DNA of 64,000 bases from Bradyrhizobium glycinis (GTDB lineage: Bacteria; Pseudomonadota; Alphaproteobacteria; Rhizobiales; Xanthobacteraceae): the NCBI RefSeq assembly GCF_016031655.1, contig NZ_JACCHQ010000010.1, positions 62,001 through 126,000 of the forward strand, read 5' to 3'. Below, piece after piece: positions 18,161-26,729 of this stretch. The translations under genes and the position numbers were made by a program. Within the stretch, counting starts at the first letter, position 1; each line of letters begins with the position of its first letter. The notes beneath the pieces are model-generated. The model ran no database searches and was not told where the DNA came from. It worked only from the letters and a program-made list of their open reading frames with translations.

Positions 18161-18355
18161 ATGAGCGATGGAGTGGATCATTTTGCGGGCCTGCTCGGAC
18201 GTGCGGCGATGGACGTGTGGGGCGACATGCCTCGCGACATCCAGGAGGCGCTGTTCGAGACCGCGATGAAGGGCCGCGACACCGAGCGTGAAGAGCTGGC
18301 GCGATTGCTGCATGAGCGACATCCGCGCACGCTGCATCCGGCCCGCCCAGGCTGA
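18161..18355 (+). CDS. Small hypothetical protein, 64 residues
   Basis: The ATG follows a good ribosome site (CGGGAGAG) with normal spacing. The product is a compact, acidic, helix-rich protein (MSDGVDHFAGLLGRAAMDVWGDMP, then EALFETAMKGRD and EELARLLHERHP). It has no signal peptide and no motif I recognise. It is divergent from the ferritin-like gene. The coding call rests on the ribosome site and sensible composition. Confidence 0.55.
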   Translation: MSDGVDHFAGLLGRAAMDVWGDMPRDIQEALFETAMKGRDTEREELARLLHERHPRTLHPARPG

Positions 18356-18479
18356 CGCAGCGTGTCGGGAACGATCATGCGAGCTCCTGATTGGTGAATC
18401 GGGTGGCGCGCCACACGGGCTCCAATGAGGACCGCGCGGGGCGGATCGCCCGAGCCTGTCAATCTGTGAGTCGACCGAC

Positions 18480-18662
18480 GTGACTGAGATCAATATCGGC
18501 AAATGGTACGACCCGATTTCGGAGCGGTGGATCGTGCCTCGCCAACCCCACACCATCGCCGCGTTCGATCAGTCGAGCGCGGAGAACGTGTCGGAGGCGA
18601 ACAAGAGAGAAGAGACGCAGCGGATCTGGAATCTGCTGGTCGATTGCTGCGCACGCGGATGA
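18480..18662 (+). CDS. Possible small protein, 60 residues
   Basis: A short frame from a GTG with only a weak ribosome site. The peptide (MTEINIGKWYDPISERW, then ANKREETQRIWNLLVDC) has a plausible soluble composition that differs from the Arg-rich shadows nearby. No family is recognised and it may not be translated. Confidence 0.35.
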   Translation: MTEINIGKWYDPISERWIVPRQPHTIAAFDQSSAENVSEANKREETQRIWNLLVDCCARG

Positions 18663-18836
18663 CGCAGCGTCGGCGCCATGACGCGCGCGATGAACGCTCG
18701 GGGGTGTCAACGGACTTGAGGCTGGCTTTGCGCGGGGCAGGTCAGCGTTCCCGTCAACTCTGATCTCGACGACGTCCGGAGCGGATCGGTATATTACCCA
18801 CCCGTTGGCCGACGCCGCCTGGAACAAGGATCAGAA

Positions 18837-21158
18837 ATGGACGACACGATTGGCTTCCCCGACCCGGGTCTTGACCTGTCGGACGGCTTCAAGCCACACA
18901 CCTCGCATTGGGGCGTGTTCTCCGCGCGTCAGGGCGCGGCCGGGCTGGAGGTCAGGGCATATGCGGGCGATCCCGATCCGAACGGCATTATCGACAATTT
19001 TCCCGGCGCGCTCCGGCACCAGGCGCGCATCGCTCAGCCGGTCATCCGCCGCGGCTGGCTCGAGCGCGGGCCGGGCCCCGACGATCGGCGCGGCCGCGAC
19101 GAGTTCGTCTCCGTCAGCTGGGAGAAGGCGCTGGATCTCCTCGGCGACGAGCTTGGCCGCATTCGCGACACGCGCGGACCCGGCGCCGTGTTCGGCGGCT
19201 CCTATGGCTGGTCGAGTGCCGGGCGCTTCCATCACGCCCAGAGCCAGGTGCATCGCTTCCTCAATATCGCGATGGGCGGCTATGTGCGCTCGGTCAACAC
19301 CTATTCGTCCGGTGCGTCCTCGGTGCTGCTGCCGCAGATCCTGGCCGGCTACGAGGACATCACCAAGCGCAACGTCACATGGGAGCAGATTGCGGCCGAG
19401 ACGGACATCGTGCTGGCCTTCGGCGGCATGGCGCTGAAGAACTCCATGGTGGCCGGCGGCTCGATCAGCAAGCATGTCGAGCGCGGCGCCATGGCGGCGG
19501 CGCGGGCGCGCGGCTGCGAGTTCATCCTGGTCAGCCCGCTGCGCGACGATCTGCCGGTCGAGGCCGGCGCCGACTGGATGACCTGCGTCCCCGGCACCGA
19601 CACTGCGATGATGCTCGGCATCGTCCATACGCTGGTGAGCGAGAAGCTGCACGATCAGGCCTTCCTCGATCGCTACACCGAGGGCTGGCCAATCTTCCTG
19701 CGCTATCTGATCGGCGAGAGCGACGGGCAAGCCAAGCACGCCGAATGGGCCGCCGCGATCTGCGGCGTCGAGGCGGATGCGATCCGCAACCTGGCGCGGC
19801 GTCTTGCCGGAAAGCGCGCGCTCGTCACCGTCTCCCACTCGCTGCAGCGCGCCGAGCATGGCGAGCAGCCGGTATGGATGGGCATGGTGCTCGCGGCCGC
19901 CCTCGGCCAGATCGGCCTTCCCGGTGGCGGCTATGCCTATTCGCTGGGTGCGATCGGCTATTACGGCCGCCGCGTCAACGACGTGCCGGGACCGACGCTG
20001 GGGCAGGGCCGCAACGGCGTTGCTGATTTCATTCCGGTGGCGCGCATCGCCGATATGCTGCTCAATCCCGGCACCACATATCGCTACAACGGCGAGACGC
20101 GAACCTATCCAGATATTCGTCTGGTCTACTGGGCGGGCGGCAATCCCTTCCATCACCATCAGGACATCAACCGCCTGCGCAAGGCCTTCGCAAAGGTGGA
20201 CACGCTGGTCGTGCACGAGCTCGCCTGGACCGCCACCGCCCGCCACGCCGACATCGTGCTGCCCGCGACGATGACGCTGGAGCGCGAGGATATCGGCTAT
20301 TCCACCAACGATCCCCTGATGGTCGCGATGCACCGGATCGCCGAGCCGTTTGGGCTCGCGCGTGACGATTACGACATCTTCGCCGATCTCGCCGAACGTC
20401 TCGGGGCGCGTGAGCCCTTCACCGAAGGGCGCACGTCGCGGCAATGGCTGGAACATCTCTACGAGCCGACCCGCGCCTCGCTTGCCAAGCGCGGCCTCGA
20501 AGCGCCAAGCTTCGAAGAATTCTGGGCGCGCGGCAGCCTGGTCGTGCCGCAGCAGCCCGATGATGGCGGCCGGCTGCGCCGCTTTCGCGAGGATCCGGTC
20601 AATCACGCCTTGCCGACGCCGAGCGGACGCATCGAGATCTTCTCGGCCAAGATCGCAGGGCACGGTGATGCGGATTGTCCCGGACATCCGGTCTGGCTCG
20701 ACAAGACCGATATTCCCAAGCCCGGGGCACCGTGCTTCCTCGTCGCCAACCAGCCGGTGACGCGCCTGCACAGCCAGCTCGATTTCGGCGGACATTCGCT
20801 CAGCTCAAAGCACCGCGGTCGCGAGGTCGCGCGCATGAACCCGGTCGACGCGGAGGCACGCGGCATCAAGGACGGTGACATTATCCGCCTGTTCAACGAG
20901 CGCGGCGCGTGCCTCGCCGCGGTCCACGTCACCGACGGCATCGCGCCCGGCGTGGTTCAGCTTCCGACCGGCGCGTGGTACGATCCGATGGATCCCGAAG
21001 ACGAGGCTCCGCTCTGCGTTCACGGCAATCCGAACGTGCTGACCCGCGACGTCGGCACCTCGTCCCTGGCGCAGGGCTGCACCGGCCAGCTGACGACCGT
21101 CGAGGTGGAGAAGTTCACGGGCAATCTGCCGCCGATCCGCGCGTTCGATCCGGTTTAG
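18837..21158 (+). CDS. bisC: Molybdopterin oxidoreductase, biotin/methionine sulfoxide reductase type
   Basis: A 773-residue enzyme of the DMSO reductase family, BisC/TorZ branch. Features are HTSHWGVFSAR at the N-terminus, GGSYGWSSAGRFHHAQSQ containing the likely Mo-ligating Ser, GGNPFHHHQD, HELAWTATARHADIVLPATM, and the C-terminal cofactor-domain phrase TSSLAQGCTGQLTTVEVEKF. There is no twin-arginine leader and no N-terminal iron-sulfur cysteine motif, so it should be a cytoplasmic single-cofactor sulfoxide reductase. It would reduce biotin sulfoxide, free methionine sulfoxide or similar compounds. OsmC and MsrA genes follow on the same strand, 20 and 126 bases after their neighbours, which supports a repair role. 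Confidence 0.88.
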   Translation: MDDTIGFPDPGLDLSDGFKPHTSHWGVFSARQGAAGLEVRAYAGDPDPNGIIDNFPGALRHQARIAQPVIRRGWLERGPGPDDRRGRDEFVSVSWEKALDLLGDELGRIRDTRGPGAVFGGSYGWSSAGRFHHAQSQVHRFLNIAMGGYVRSVNTYSSGASSVLLPQILAGYEDITKRNVTWEQIAAETDIVLAFGGMALKNSMVAGGSISKHVERGAMAAARARGCEFILVSPLRDDLPVEAGADWMTCVPGTDTAMMLGIVHTLVSEKLHDQAFLDRYTEGWPIFLRYLIGESDGQAKHAEWAAAICGVEADAIRNLARRLAGKRALVTVSHSLQRAEHGEQPVWMGMVLAAALGQIGLPGGGYAYSLGAIGYYGRRVNDVPGPTLGQGRNGVADFIPVARIADMLLNPGTTYRYNGETRTYPDIRLVYWAGGNPFHHHQDINRLRKAFAKVDTLVVHELAWTATARHADIVLPATMTLEREDIGYSTNDPLMVAMHRIAEPFGLARDDYDIFADLAERLGAREPFTEGRTSRQWLEHLYEPTRASLAKRGLEAPSFEEFWARGSLVVPQQPDDGGRLRRFREDPVNHALPTPSGRIEIFSAKIAGHGDADCPGHPVWLDKTDIPKPGAPCFLVANQPVTRLHSQLDFGGHSLSSKHRGREVARMNPVDAEARGIKDGDIIRLFNERGACLAAVHVTDGIAPGVVQLPTGAWYDPMDPEDEAPLCVHGNPNVLTRDVGTSSLAQGCTGQLTTVEVEKFTGNLPPIRAFDPV

Positions 21159-21178
21159 GCAAGCAAGGAGAACTAAAG

Positions 21179-21601
21179 ATGATCCGCAAGGCAACAGCAG
21201 TCTGGAAGGGCACTGGTCGCGATGGCACAGGCCACCTGTCGAGCGAATCCGGCGTGCTTGCCGGGACGCCCTATTCGTTCAAGACCCGCTTCGAGAACGA
21301 GAAGGGCACCAATCCCGAAGAGTTGATCGCCGCAGCCCATGCCGGCTGTTTCACCATGGCGCTAGCCTTCGGACTGCAGATGGCGGGTTTCACGCCGGAC
21401 GAGCTCTCGACCGAAGCCGCCGTCACGCTCGAGCCTGAAGGCAAGGGTTTCAAGATCAGCAAATCCGCGCTGACCCTGCGGGCGAAAGTGCCTGGTCTCG
21501 ACGATGCCGGCTTCGCCCGGTTCGCCGGCGAGGCCGAGAAGAACTGCCCGGTGTCCAAGGTGCTCAACGCCGCGATCACACTCGACGCCAAGCTGGTCTA
21601 G
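21179..21601 (+). CDS. osmC: OsmC-type peroxiredoxin
   Basis: A 140-residue protein, close to the usual OsmC length. The ATG has AAGGAG upstream and lies 20 bases after the bisC stop. It begins MIRKATAVWKGTGRDGTGHLSS; the redox cysteines are C57 in AAAHAGCFTMAL and C123 in EKNCPVSKVL, the two-cysteine pattern of OsmC. The family reduces organic hydroperoxides using thiols in the cytoplasm. It likely shares a transcript with bisC. Confidence 0.93.
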   Translation: MIRKATAVWKGTGRDGTGHLSSESGVLAGTPYSFKTRFENEKGTNPEELIAAAHAGCFTMALAFGLQMAGFTPDELSTEAAVTLEPEGKGFKISKSALTLRAKVPGLDDAGFARFAGEAEKNCPVSKVLNAAITLDAKLV

Positions 21602-21727
21602 GGCGAGCGCTTGCTCCGCTCTTTCCGATCCAGGCGACCGGGTGGGCGTCAAGGCGTGGCTTTCGGCCGGGCGGCCGAAAGCCTATATGATGGACAAGCT
21701 GTTGAGCGATCATTGGGAGCACATCAC

Positions 21728-22243
21728 ATGACGACGGAACGCGCAGTTTTGGCCGGCGGCTGCTTCTGGGGCATGCAGGATCTGATCCGCAAGCAGCCGG
21801 GCGTGATCTCCACCCGCGTCGGTTACACCGGTGGGCACGTCAAGAACGCCACCTACCGCAATCACGAAGGACATGCCGAAGCGATTGAGATCGTGTTCGA
21901 TCCAGCCAGGACCAGCTTCCGGACCATGCTGGAGTTCTTCTTCCAGATCCACGATCCGACCACGCTCAACCGTCAGGGCAACGATATCGGCACGAGCTAC
22001 CGCTCGGCGATCTTCTACACCAGCGAGGAGCAGAAGCGGATAGCCGAAGACACCATCGCCGACGTCGAAGCGTCCGGCCTGTGGCCCGGCAAGGTGGTGA
22101 CCGAGGTCGCGCCCGCGCGCGAGTTCTGGGAAGCCGAGCCCGAGCATCAGGATTATCTTGAACGTTATCCTGACGGCTACACCTGCCACTTCATCCGGCC
22201 GGGCTGGAAGCTGCCGCGGCGGGCTGCGGCAGTCGGGGGCTAA
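21728..22243 (+). CDS. msrA: Peptide methionine (S)-S-oxide reductase MsrA
   Basis: A 171-residue enzyme starting at the ATG at 21728. The catalytic GCFWG (C12) lies at the N-terminus, followed by [33 protein letters not shown] segments (key phrases VGYTGG and HAEA) and [12 protein letters not shown]. It reduces methionine-S-sulfoxide in proteins and free form. The gene is 126 bases beyond osmC and may have its own promoter, but the trio bisC-osmC-msrA is functionally coherent. It ends 70 bases from the MFS gene on the opposite strand. Confidence 0.95.
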   Translation: MTTERAVLAGGCFWGMQDLIRKQPGVISTRVGYTGGHVKNATYRNHEGHAEAIEIVFDPARTSFRTMLEFFFQIHDPTTLNRQGNDIGTSYRSAIFYTSEEQKRIAEDTIADVEASGLWPGKVVTEVAPAREFWEAEPEHQDYLERYPDGYTCHFIRPGWKLPRRAAAVGG

Positions 22244-22312
22244 AGCCTGGAACGTGGTTCGCCGGGCTGTGGCGGTCCACCTTCCCATCGGTCACATTCG
22301 ACGCAGGTCCGC

Positions 22313-23473
22313 TCACGCATCGACATGCGACGTCCGGCGCTGATCCGTAGTGACGATCGGCGCCGACAGCGTGACGAGCCCCATCAAGGCGGCCAGCAGC
22401 CAGAATGCCAGCGGCAGTCCGCCGAGCTGTGCGATGAAGCCGACGCCGGCAGGGCCGAGCAGGACGCCTGCGTAGCCTGCCGTCGTGATCGCCGCGACCG
22501 CAAGTCCCGTGGGCATCACCTTTTGTTGCGCCGCCCGGCGGAACAGCACGGGCACGAGGTTCGAGGCGCCGAGCCCGATCAGCAGGAATCCGCCGATGGC
22601 GACCGCTGCCACGGGCGCGGTGAGCAGCACCACGAAGCCGGCGATCGCAATGAGGCTGCCCCACAGCAATGTCGTGCGGTCTCCGATGCGCGCAACGACC
22701 GCGTCGCCACCGAGCCGGCCGATCGTCATCGCGATCGAGAACACGATGTAGCCGACGCCGCCTTGCGCCTCGCTGACGAGCCCGGCGCCGATCACGAGCA
22801 GCGCGCCCCAATCGAGCATCGCGCCTTCGACCAGGAAGGTGATGGCGCCGAGCAGGGCCAGCAGCAGCACCGATCCGTGCGGCAGCACGAACAATGGGCC
22901 TTCCTGCACCTGCACCGATCGAAGCAGGCGCGGCCATGTCACGAGCATCGCGATCAGCATCAGCACGGAGCAGATCAGCGTGCAGGCGAGCGGGCCGAGC
23001 TGCAGCGAGAGCAGCGCCGTCATCAGCGCGGATCCGGCGAAGCCGCCGATGCTGAACAGGGCGTGGAATCCGGACATCAGCGGGCGTCGCGCGGCGCGTT
23101 CCACCTCCACGGCGTGGATGTTCATGGCGACATCGATCGAGCCGAGCGCGGCGCCGAACGCAAGCAGCGCCAGCGCCAGCGACAGCGGCGAGCTTGCGAT
23201 CGCGAGCAGCGGCAGTACCAGGGTCAGACCGAGCCCGCCCGCGACGATGATCGGCCTGCTGCCATAGCGCGCGCTGAGCACGCCGGTCAGCAGCATCGCG
23301 ACGACCGAGCCGATGCCGAGGCTGAGCAGGAGCAGCCCGAGGACTCCGTCGTCGACGGCGAGCCGCGCCTTGGCGAACGGAACCAGCGGTGCCCAGCACG
23401 CGATGCCGAAGCCCGCAACGAGGAAGGCAAGCCGGGTGGCAAGGCGGGTTGCCGGCCGATCGGCAGAAGACAT
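22313..23473 (-). CDS. MFS transporter
   Basis: A 386-residue integral membrane protein with about twelve hydrophobic segments, for example LAFLVAGFGIACWAPLVPFA, GLLLLSLGIGSVVAMLLTGVL and LLALLGAITFLVEGAMLDWGALLV. It has the usual loop after TM2 (ARYGSRPIIV). The family matches YbjJ-like or fucose-permease-like MFS proteins; the substrate cannot be told from sequence. It converges with msrA. The upstream side is a 420-base stretch of repeat elements, so its promoter must lie close to the ATG at 23473. Confidence 0.88.
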   Translation of the reverse strand: MSSADRPATRLATRLAFLVAGFGIACWAPLVPFAKARLAVDDGVLGLLLLSLGIGSVVAMLLTGVLSARYGSRPIIVAGGLGLTLVLPLLAIASSPLSLALALLAFGAALGSIDVAMNIHAVEVERAARRPLMSGFHALFSIGGFAGSALMTALLSLQLGPLACTLICSVLMLIAMLVTWPRLLRSVQVQEGPLFVLPHGSVLLLALLGAITFLVEGAMLDWGALLVIGAGLVSEAQGGVGYIVFSIAMTIGRLGGDAVVARIGDRTTLLWGSLIAIAGFVVLLTAPVAAVAIGGFLLIGLGASNLVPVLFRRAAQQKVMPTGLAVAAITTAGYAGVLLGPAGVGFIAQLGGLPLAFWLLAALMGLVTLSAPIVTTDQRRTSHVDA

Positions 23474-23610
23474 GAGAGCTCCGGGGAAGAACAGGGCGGG
23501 GCGGAGGAGAAAGCGGAGAAATGCCGCAGCTTTGTGTCGGCACTGCGTTCAGATTGTCGCAGCTGGCGCCCTGTCTGAGCAACTTGTCGCGATTGCAGGA
23601 GGCCCCGTAG

Positions 23611-23693
23611 CCCGAATGGAGCGAAAGCGTAATCCGGGCTGCGCGCCCGGCATCTTGCACCGTTCCGGATTACGCTCGCGCTCCATCGAGGCT
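23611..23693. repeat. Interspersed inverted-repeat element (REP-like)
   Basis: Two 22-base arms (23616-23637 and 23665-23686) are inverted copies with two mismatches; the core is ATGGAGCG...GCGTAATCCGG. The stem-loop resembles palindromic elements scattered between genes in Bradyrhizobium-like genomes. It lies in the 420-base gap 23474-23893, which holds no gene I can support. Confidence 0.7.
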
Positions 23694-23726
23694 GAGTACA
23701 CACGTCTGCGTCCACACACCCGCTGT

Positions 23727-23850
23727 CCATCGCCCGCGAAGGCGGGCGATCCAGTATCCCAGAGACGGTAGTGATTGAATCGAGAGGCCGCGGCGTACTG
23801 GATTCCCCGCCCCAGTGCGCAATTGCGCACAAGGCGGGCAATGACACGGG
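23727..23850. repeat. Second intergenic palindromic element
   Basis: The segment contains the hairpin TCGCCCGC/GCGGGCGA (23730-23749), the matching pieces CCAGTA and TACTGG, and a perfect 16-base palindrome GTGCGCAATTGCGCAC (23815-23830). The arrangement resembles the mosaic repeats common between genes in this group. It fills the rest of the gap upstream of the amidohydrolase stop. Confidence 0.6.
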
Positions 23851-23893
23851 TCTTTGGAGGACGAAGCCTATGTATCGCGCTCCGGACGCAGCG

Positions 23894-25129
23894 CTAGCCG
23901 CCGAGGATCCGCCGGCACGCCTCGACGAACACCTCCGCGCCCGTCACGATATCGGCATCCGCCGTGTTCTCGGTCCAGTGATGGCTGATGCCGCCGATCG
24001 ACGGCACGAACAGCATGCCGGCGGGCATGACGGTCGCGAGCATTTGCGCATCGTGGCCGGCGCCGCTCGGCATGCGGATAGAACGGCCGCCGGCGACGAC
24101 CTTGCTCGCGGCCTCGATCGCGTCCTGAAAGCCCGCATTCATCATCGCGGGTGCGCCGGTGCGCAGCTTCGTCACGCTGACGGTGCAGGGGCCTTTGGCG
24201 CTGGCCTCGTCCGCCATGGTCCGCAGCAATTGCTCCAACCGCGTGATCACAGACGGATCGTCGTCGCGGATTTGGAACAACATCTCCGCGCCACCGGGAA
24301 TGATGCTGGGCGCGCCCGGATCGAGCGTGATGCGGCCGGTGGTCCAGACCGTGCGCGGGCCGCAGGCCGTCGGGAAGCGTTCGTCGATCGCGACGCAGAA
24401 CTTGGCCAGCGCCAGGCCCGCATCCTTGCGCACCGCCATGCGCGTGGTCCCGGCATGGTTCTGCTCGCCGACAAAATTGATCTGGTACTGCCAGATGCCG
24501 ACGATGGACGTCACGACGCCAATCGCCAGGCGCCCGCTCTCGAGCGTGTCGCCTTGCTCGATATGCGCCTCGAGATAGCCGACGTGCCGCCCCGGCTCGG
24601 CAGAGATGCGCGGACGCCCGACGAGTCCCATGTCGGCAAGAGCATCGCGCATGGTGCGGCCGCTGGTGCGATCGCGGGCCGCGTCGATGTCGGCCTCGGT
24701 CACCTGGCCGACATAGGAGCGCGAGCCGAGGAAATGTCCGAAATGTCCCTCCTCGTCGCACCAGGCCGCGACCTCGACCGCGCCGTTCACGGAAGCGTCG
24801 GCATTCAGCACGCGCGCCGCCTCGAGCGCATAGACGACGCCAAGCGGGCCGTCGAGCCAGCCGGCATAGTTCTGGCTTTCCAGGTGCGAGCCCGCCAGCA
24901 GCTTCGGCCCGGACTTCGTGCTCGTCCCGAACACATTGCCGATGCCGTCAATCGTCGCGGAGAGCTCGGCCTCGGGCAGCTTCTGGACGAGCCACTCCAG
25001 CGACAGCTTGTGCGGCTCGGAGAAGGTCGGCTTGTGCACGCCAGTCTTGTAGGCGCCGATGGCGCGCAATGCATGGAGGTCGGCGAGAACGCGATGGCCG
25101 TCGGCGCGAGCGTCAGGCATGTTCGGCAA
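23894..25129 (-). CDS. M20 family Zn amidohydrolase (AllC/HyuC type)
   Basis: A 411-residue protein of the allantoate amidohydrolase, N-carbamoyl amino acid hydrolase and ureidopropionase family. Metal-site phrases are visible: AGSHLESQN with LDGPLGVVYALE, CDEEGHFGHFLGSR, HIEQGDTLES, and near the end GAGHDAQM with VPSIGGISHHWTEN. It hydrolyses an N-substituted amide bond; the true substrate is not shown. It is the last gene of a leftward operon after hutF, hutC and an ABC transporter, overlapping the ATPase gene by 17 bases. In this setting it may act on a histidine-derived intermediate. An ATG three codons downstream is an alternative start. Confidence 0.85.
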   Translation of the reverse strand: MPNMPDARADGHRVLADLHALRAIGAYKTGVHKPTFSEPHKLSLEWLVQKLPEAELSATIDGIGNVFGTSTKSGPKLLAGSHLESQNYAGWLDGPLGVVYALEAARVLNADASVNGAVEVAAWCDEEGHFGHFLGSRSYVGQVTEADIDAARDRTSGRTMRDALADMGLVGRPRISAEPGRHVGYLEAHIEQGDTLESGRLAIGVVTSIVGIWQYQINFVGEQNHAGTTRMAVRKDAGLALAKFCVAIDERFPTACGPRTVWTTGRITLDPGAPSIIPGGAEMLFQIRDDDPSVITRLEQLLRTMADEASAKGPCTVSVTKLRTGAPAMMNAGFQDAIEAASKVVAGGRSIRMPSGAGHDAQMLATVMPAGMLFVPSIGGISHHWTENTADADIVTGAEVFVEACRRILGG

Positions 25130-25898
25130 CCTTCAGGGCCTCGGTGCGGATCTCCTCGACCAGCCGTTCCTTCAGCTGGACGAATTCCGGCGTGGTCTTG
25201 ATCTTGTAGGAGCGGGGATGCGGCAGGTCCACATGAATCTCCGCCTTGATGCGGCCGGGACGCGCGCTCATGACGATGACGCGGCTGCCGAGGAAGATCG
25301 CTTCCTCGATGTCGTGGGTCACGAACAACACCGTCTTCTGGTCGCGCTCCCAGATCCCGAGCAGCATTTCCTGCATCAAGGCGCGGGTCTGGTTGTCGAG
25401 CGCGCCGAACGGCTCGTCGAGCAGCAGGATCTTCGGGTCGTTGGCGAGCGCGCGCGCGATCGCGGTGCGCTGCTGCATGCCGCCGGAGAGCTGCTTCGGC
25501 CAATGGTTTTCGAAGCCGGATAGCCCGACCTGGCGGATGAAGGCATCGGCGATCTTGTGTCGCTCCGCCTCGGACACACCGCGCTCGCGCAGGCCGAAGG
25601 CGATGTTCTCGCGCACCGTCAGCCAGGGGAACAGCGTGTAGGACTGGAACACCATGCCGCGATCGGCGCCCGGGCCGGTCACGACGCGTCCGTCGAGCGT
25701 GACGCGGCCGCTGGTCGGACGGTCGAGACCGGCGACGATGCGCAGCAGCGTAGACTTGCCGCAGCCGGAGGGACCGAGGATGGTAACGAAGTCGTTGTTG
25801 CCGATGGTGAGGTCGGTCGGCTCCAGCGCCCGCGTCGGCGCGTTGCCGTGGCGCGCGGGGAAGGTGCGCGAAACCTGTTCAACCTTGAGAATGGTCAT
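25113..25898 (-). CDS. ABC transporter ATPase (NitT/TauT type), hut-linked
   Basis: A 261-residue ATP-binding protein. The reading frame stays open upstream into the permease gene, so the ATG at 25898, which overlaps the permease stop by 4 bases, is the logical start. It shows Walker A GPSGCGKST, Q-loop GMVFQSYTLFPWLTV, signature QLSGGMQQR, Walker B ILLLDEPFGALD and the switch histidine in FVTHDIEEA. The C-terminal stretch with DLPHPRSYKIKTTPEF is usual for the SsuB/TauB branch. It energises uptake through the permease next to it. Confidence 0.93.
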   Translation of the reverse strand: MTILKVEQVSRTFPARHGNAPTRALEPTDLTIGNNDFVTILGPSGCGKSTLLRIVAGLDRPTSGRVTLDGRVVTGPGADRGMVFQSYTLFPWLTVRENIAFGLRERGVSEAERHKIADAFIRQVGLSGFENHWPKQLSGGMQQRTAIARALANDPKILLLDEPFGALDNQTRALMQEMLLGIWERDQKTVLFVTHDIEEAIFLGSRVIVMSARPGRIKAEIHVDLPHPRSYKIKTTPEFVQLKERLVEEIRTEALKVAEHA

Positions 25899-26671
25899 GC
25901 GAGCTTCCAAGGAAACAGCCAGGCGTTGAACGCCTTGAACAGGAAGTCCGAGATCAAGCCGATCAATCCGATCACGATGATGCCGAAGATGATCTGGCCG
26001 GTGTTGAGCAGCGCCTGGCTGTCGGTGATCATATGACCGATGCCCGAGGACGAGCCGATCAGCTCGGCGACGATGACGTAGGTCCAGGCCCAGCCCAGCA
26101 CCAGCCGCAGGATCTCTGCGATCTCCGGCGCGGAAGAAGGCAGCAGCACCCGGCGGATGATGCCGCGGTCGCTGGCGCCCAGCGTATAGGCGGCCTCGAC
26201 CAGATCGCGCCGCGTGGCACCGACCGTCACCGCGACCATCAGGATGACCTGGAACACCGAGCCGATGAAGATGACGAGCAGCTTTTGCAGCTCGCCGATG
26301 CCGGCCCACAGGATCAGCAGCGGGATGAAGGCCGAGGCGGGCAAATAGCGTGCAAATGAGACGAAGGGTTCGAGGAAGGCTTCGACCGGCTTGTAGGCGC
26401 CCATCAGCACGCCGAGCGGCACCGCAATGACCGCCGCGAGTGCAAAGCCGCCGACGACGCGCCAGATTGTCATGCCGATGTCGAACAGGAAGCCGTGCTT
26501 GGTGAGCAGCTCAATGCCCTCCTGCACCATGGTGAGCGGATTGGCGAGGAAGGTCTTCGACACATGGCCGCCGAACGTCGCCCACGACCAGAGGGCGACG
26601 AACAGTACGAAGAACGCCAGGCCATACGCCGCACGTTGCCTCGATGTCACGGGATCCAGAGGACGCATCAA
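25895..26671 (-). CDS. ABC transporter permease (NitT/TauT type), hut-linked
   Basis: A 258-residue membrane protein with about six hydrophobic segments. The cytoplasmic coupling loop EAAYTLGASDRGIIRRVLLPSSAPEI is the family's EAA motif, placed before the last segments. The arrangement and FARYLPASAFIPLLILWAGIGE are typical of SsuC/TauC permeases. It lies 58 bases after the binding-protein gene and overlaps the ATPase gene by 4 bases, so the three form one transporter. Confidence 0.92.
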   Translation of the reverse strand: MMRPLDPVTSRQRAAYGLAFFVLFVALWSWATFGGHVSKTFLANPLTMVQEGIELLTKHGFLFDIGMTIWRVVGGFALAAVIAVPLGVLMGAYKPVEAFLEPFVSFARYLPASAFIPLLILWAGIGELQKLLVIFIGSVFQVILMVAVTVGATRRDLVEAAYTLGASDRGIIRRVLLPSSAPEIAEILRLVLGWAWTYVIVAELIGSSSGIGHMITDSQALLNTGQIIFGIIVIGLIGLISDFLFKAFNAWLFPWKLA

Positions 26672-26729
26672 ACTGTATCCGAATGGTGCGCCGGCCCCGC
26701 CTTTGGCGGAACCGGCAGCTTGGAGAAAG

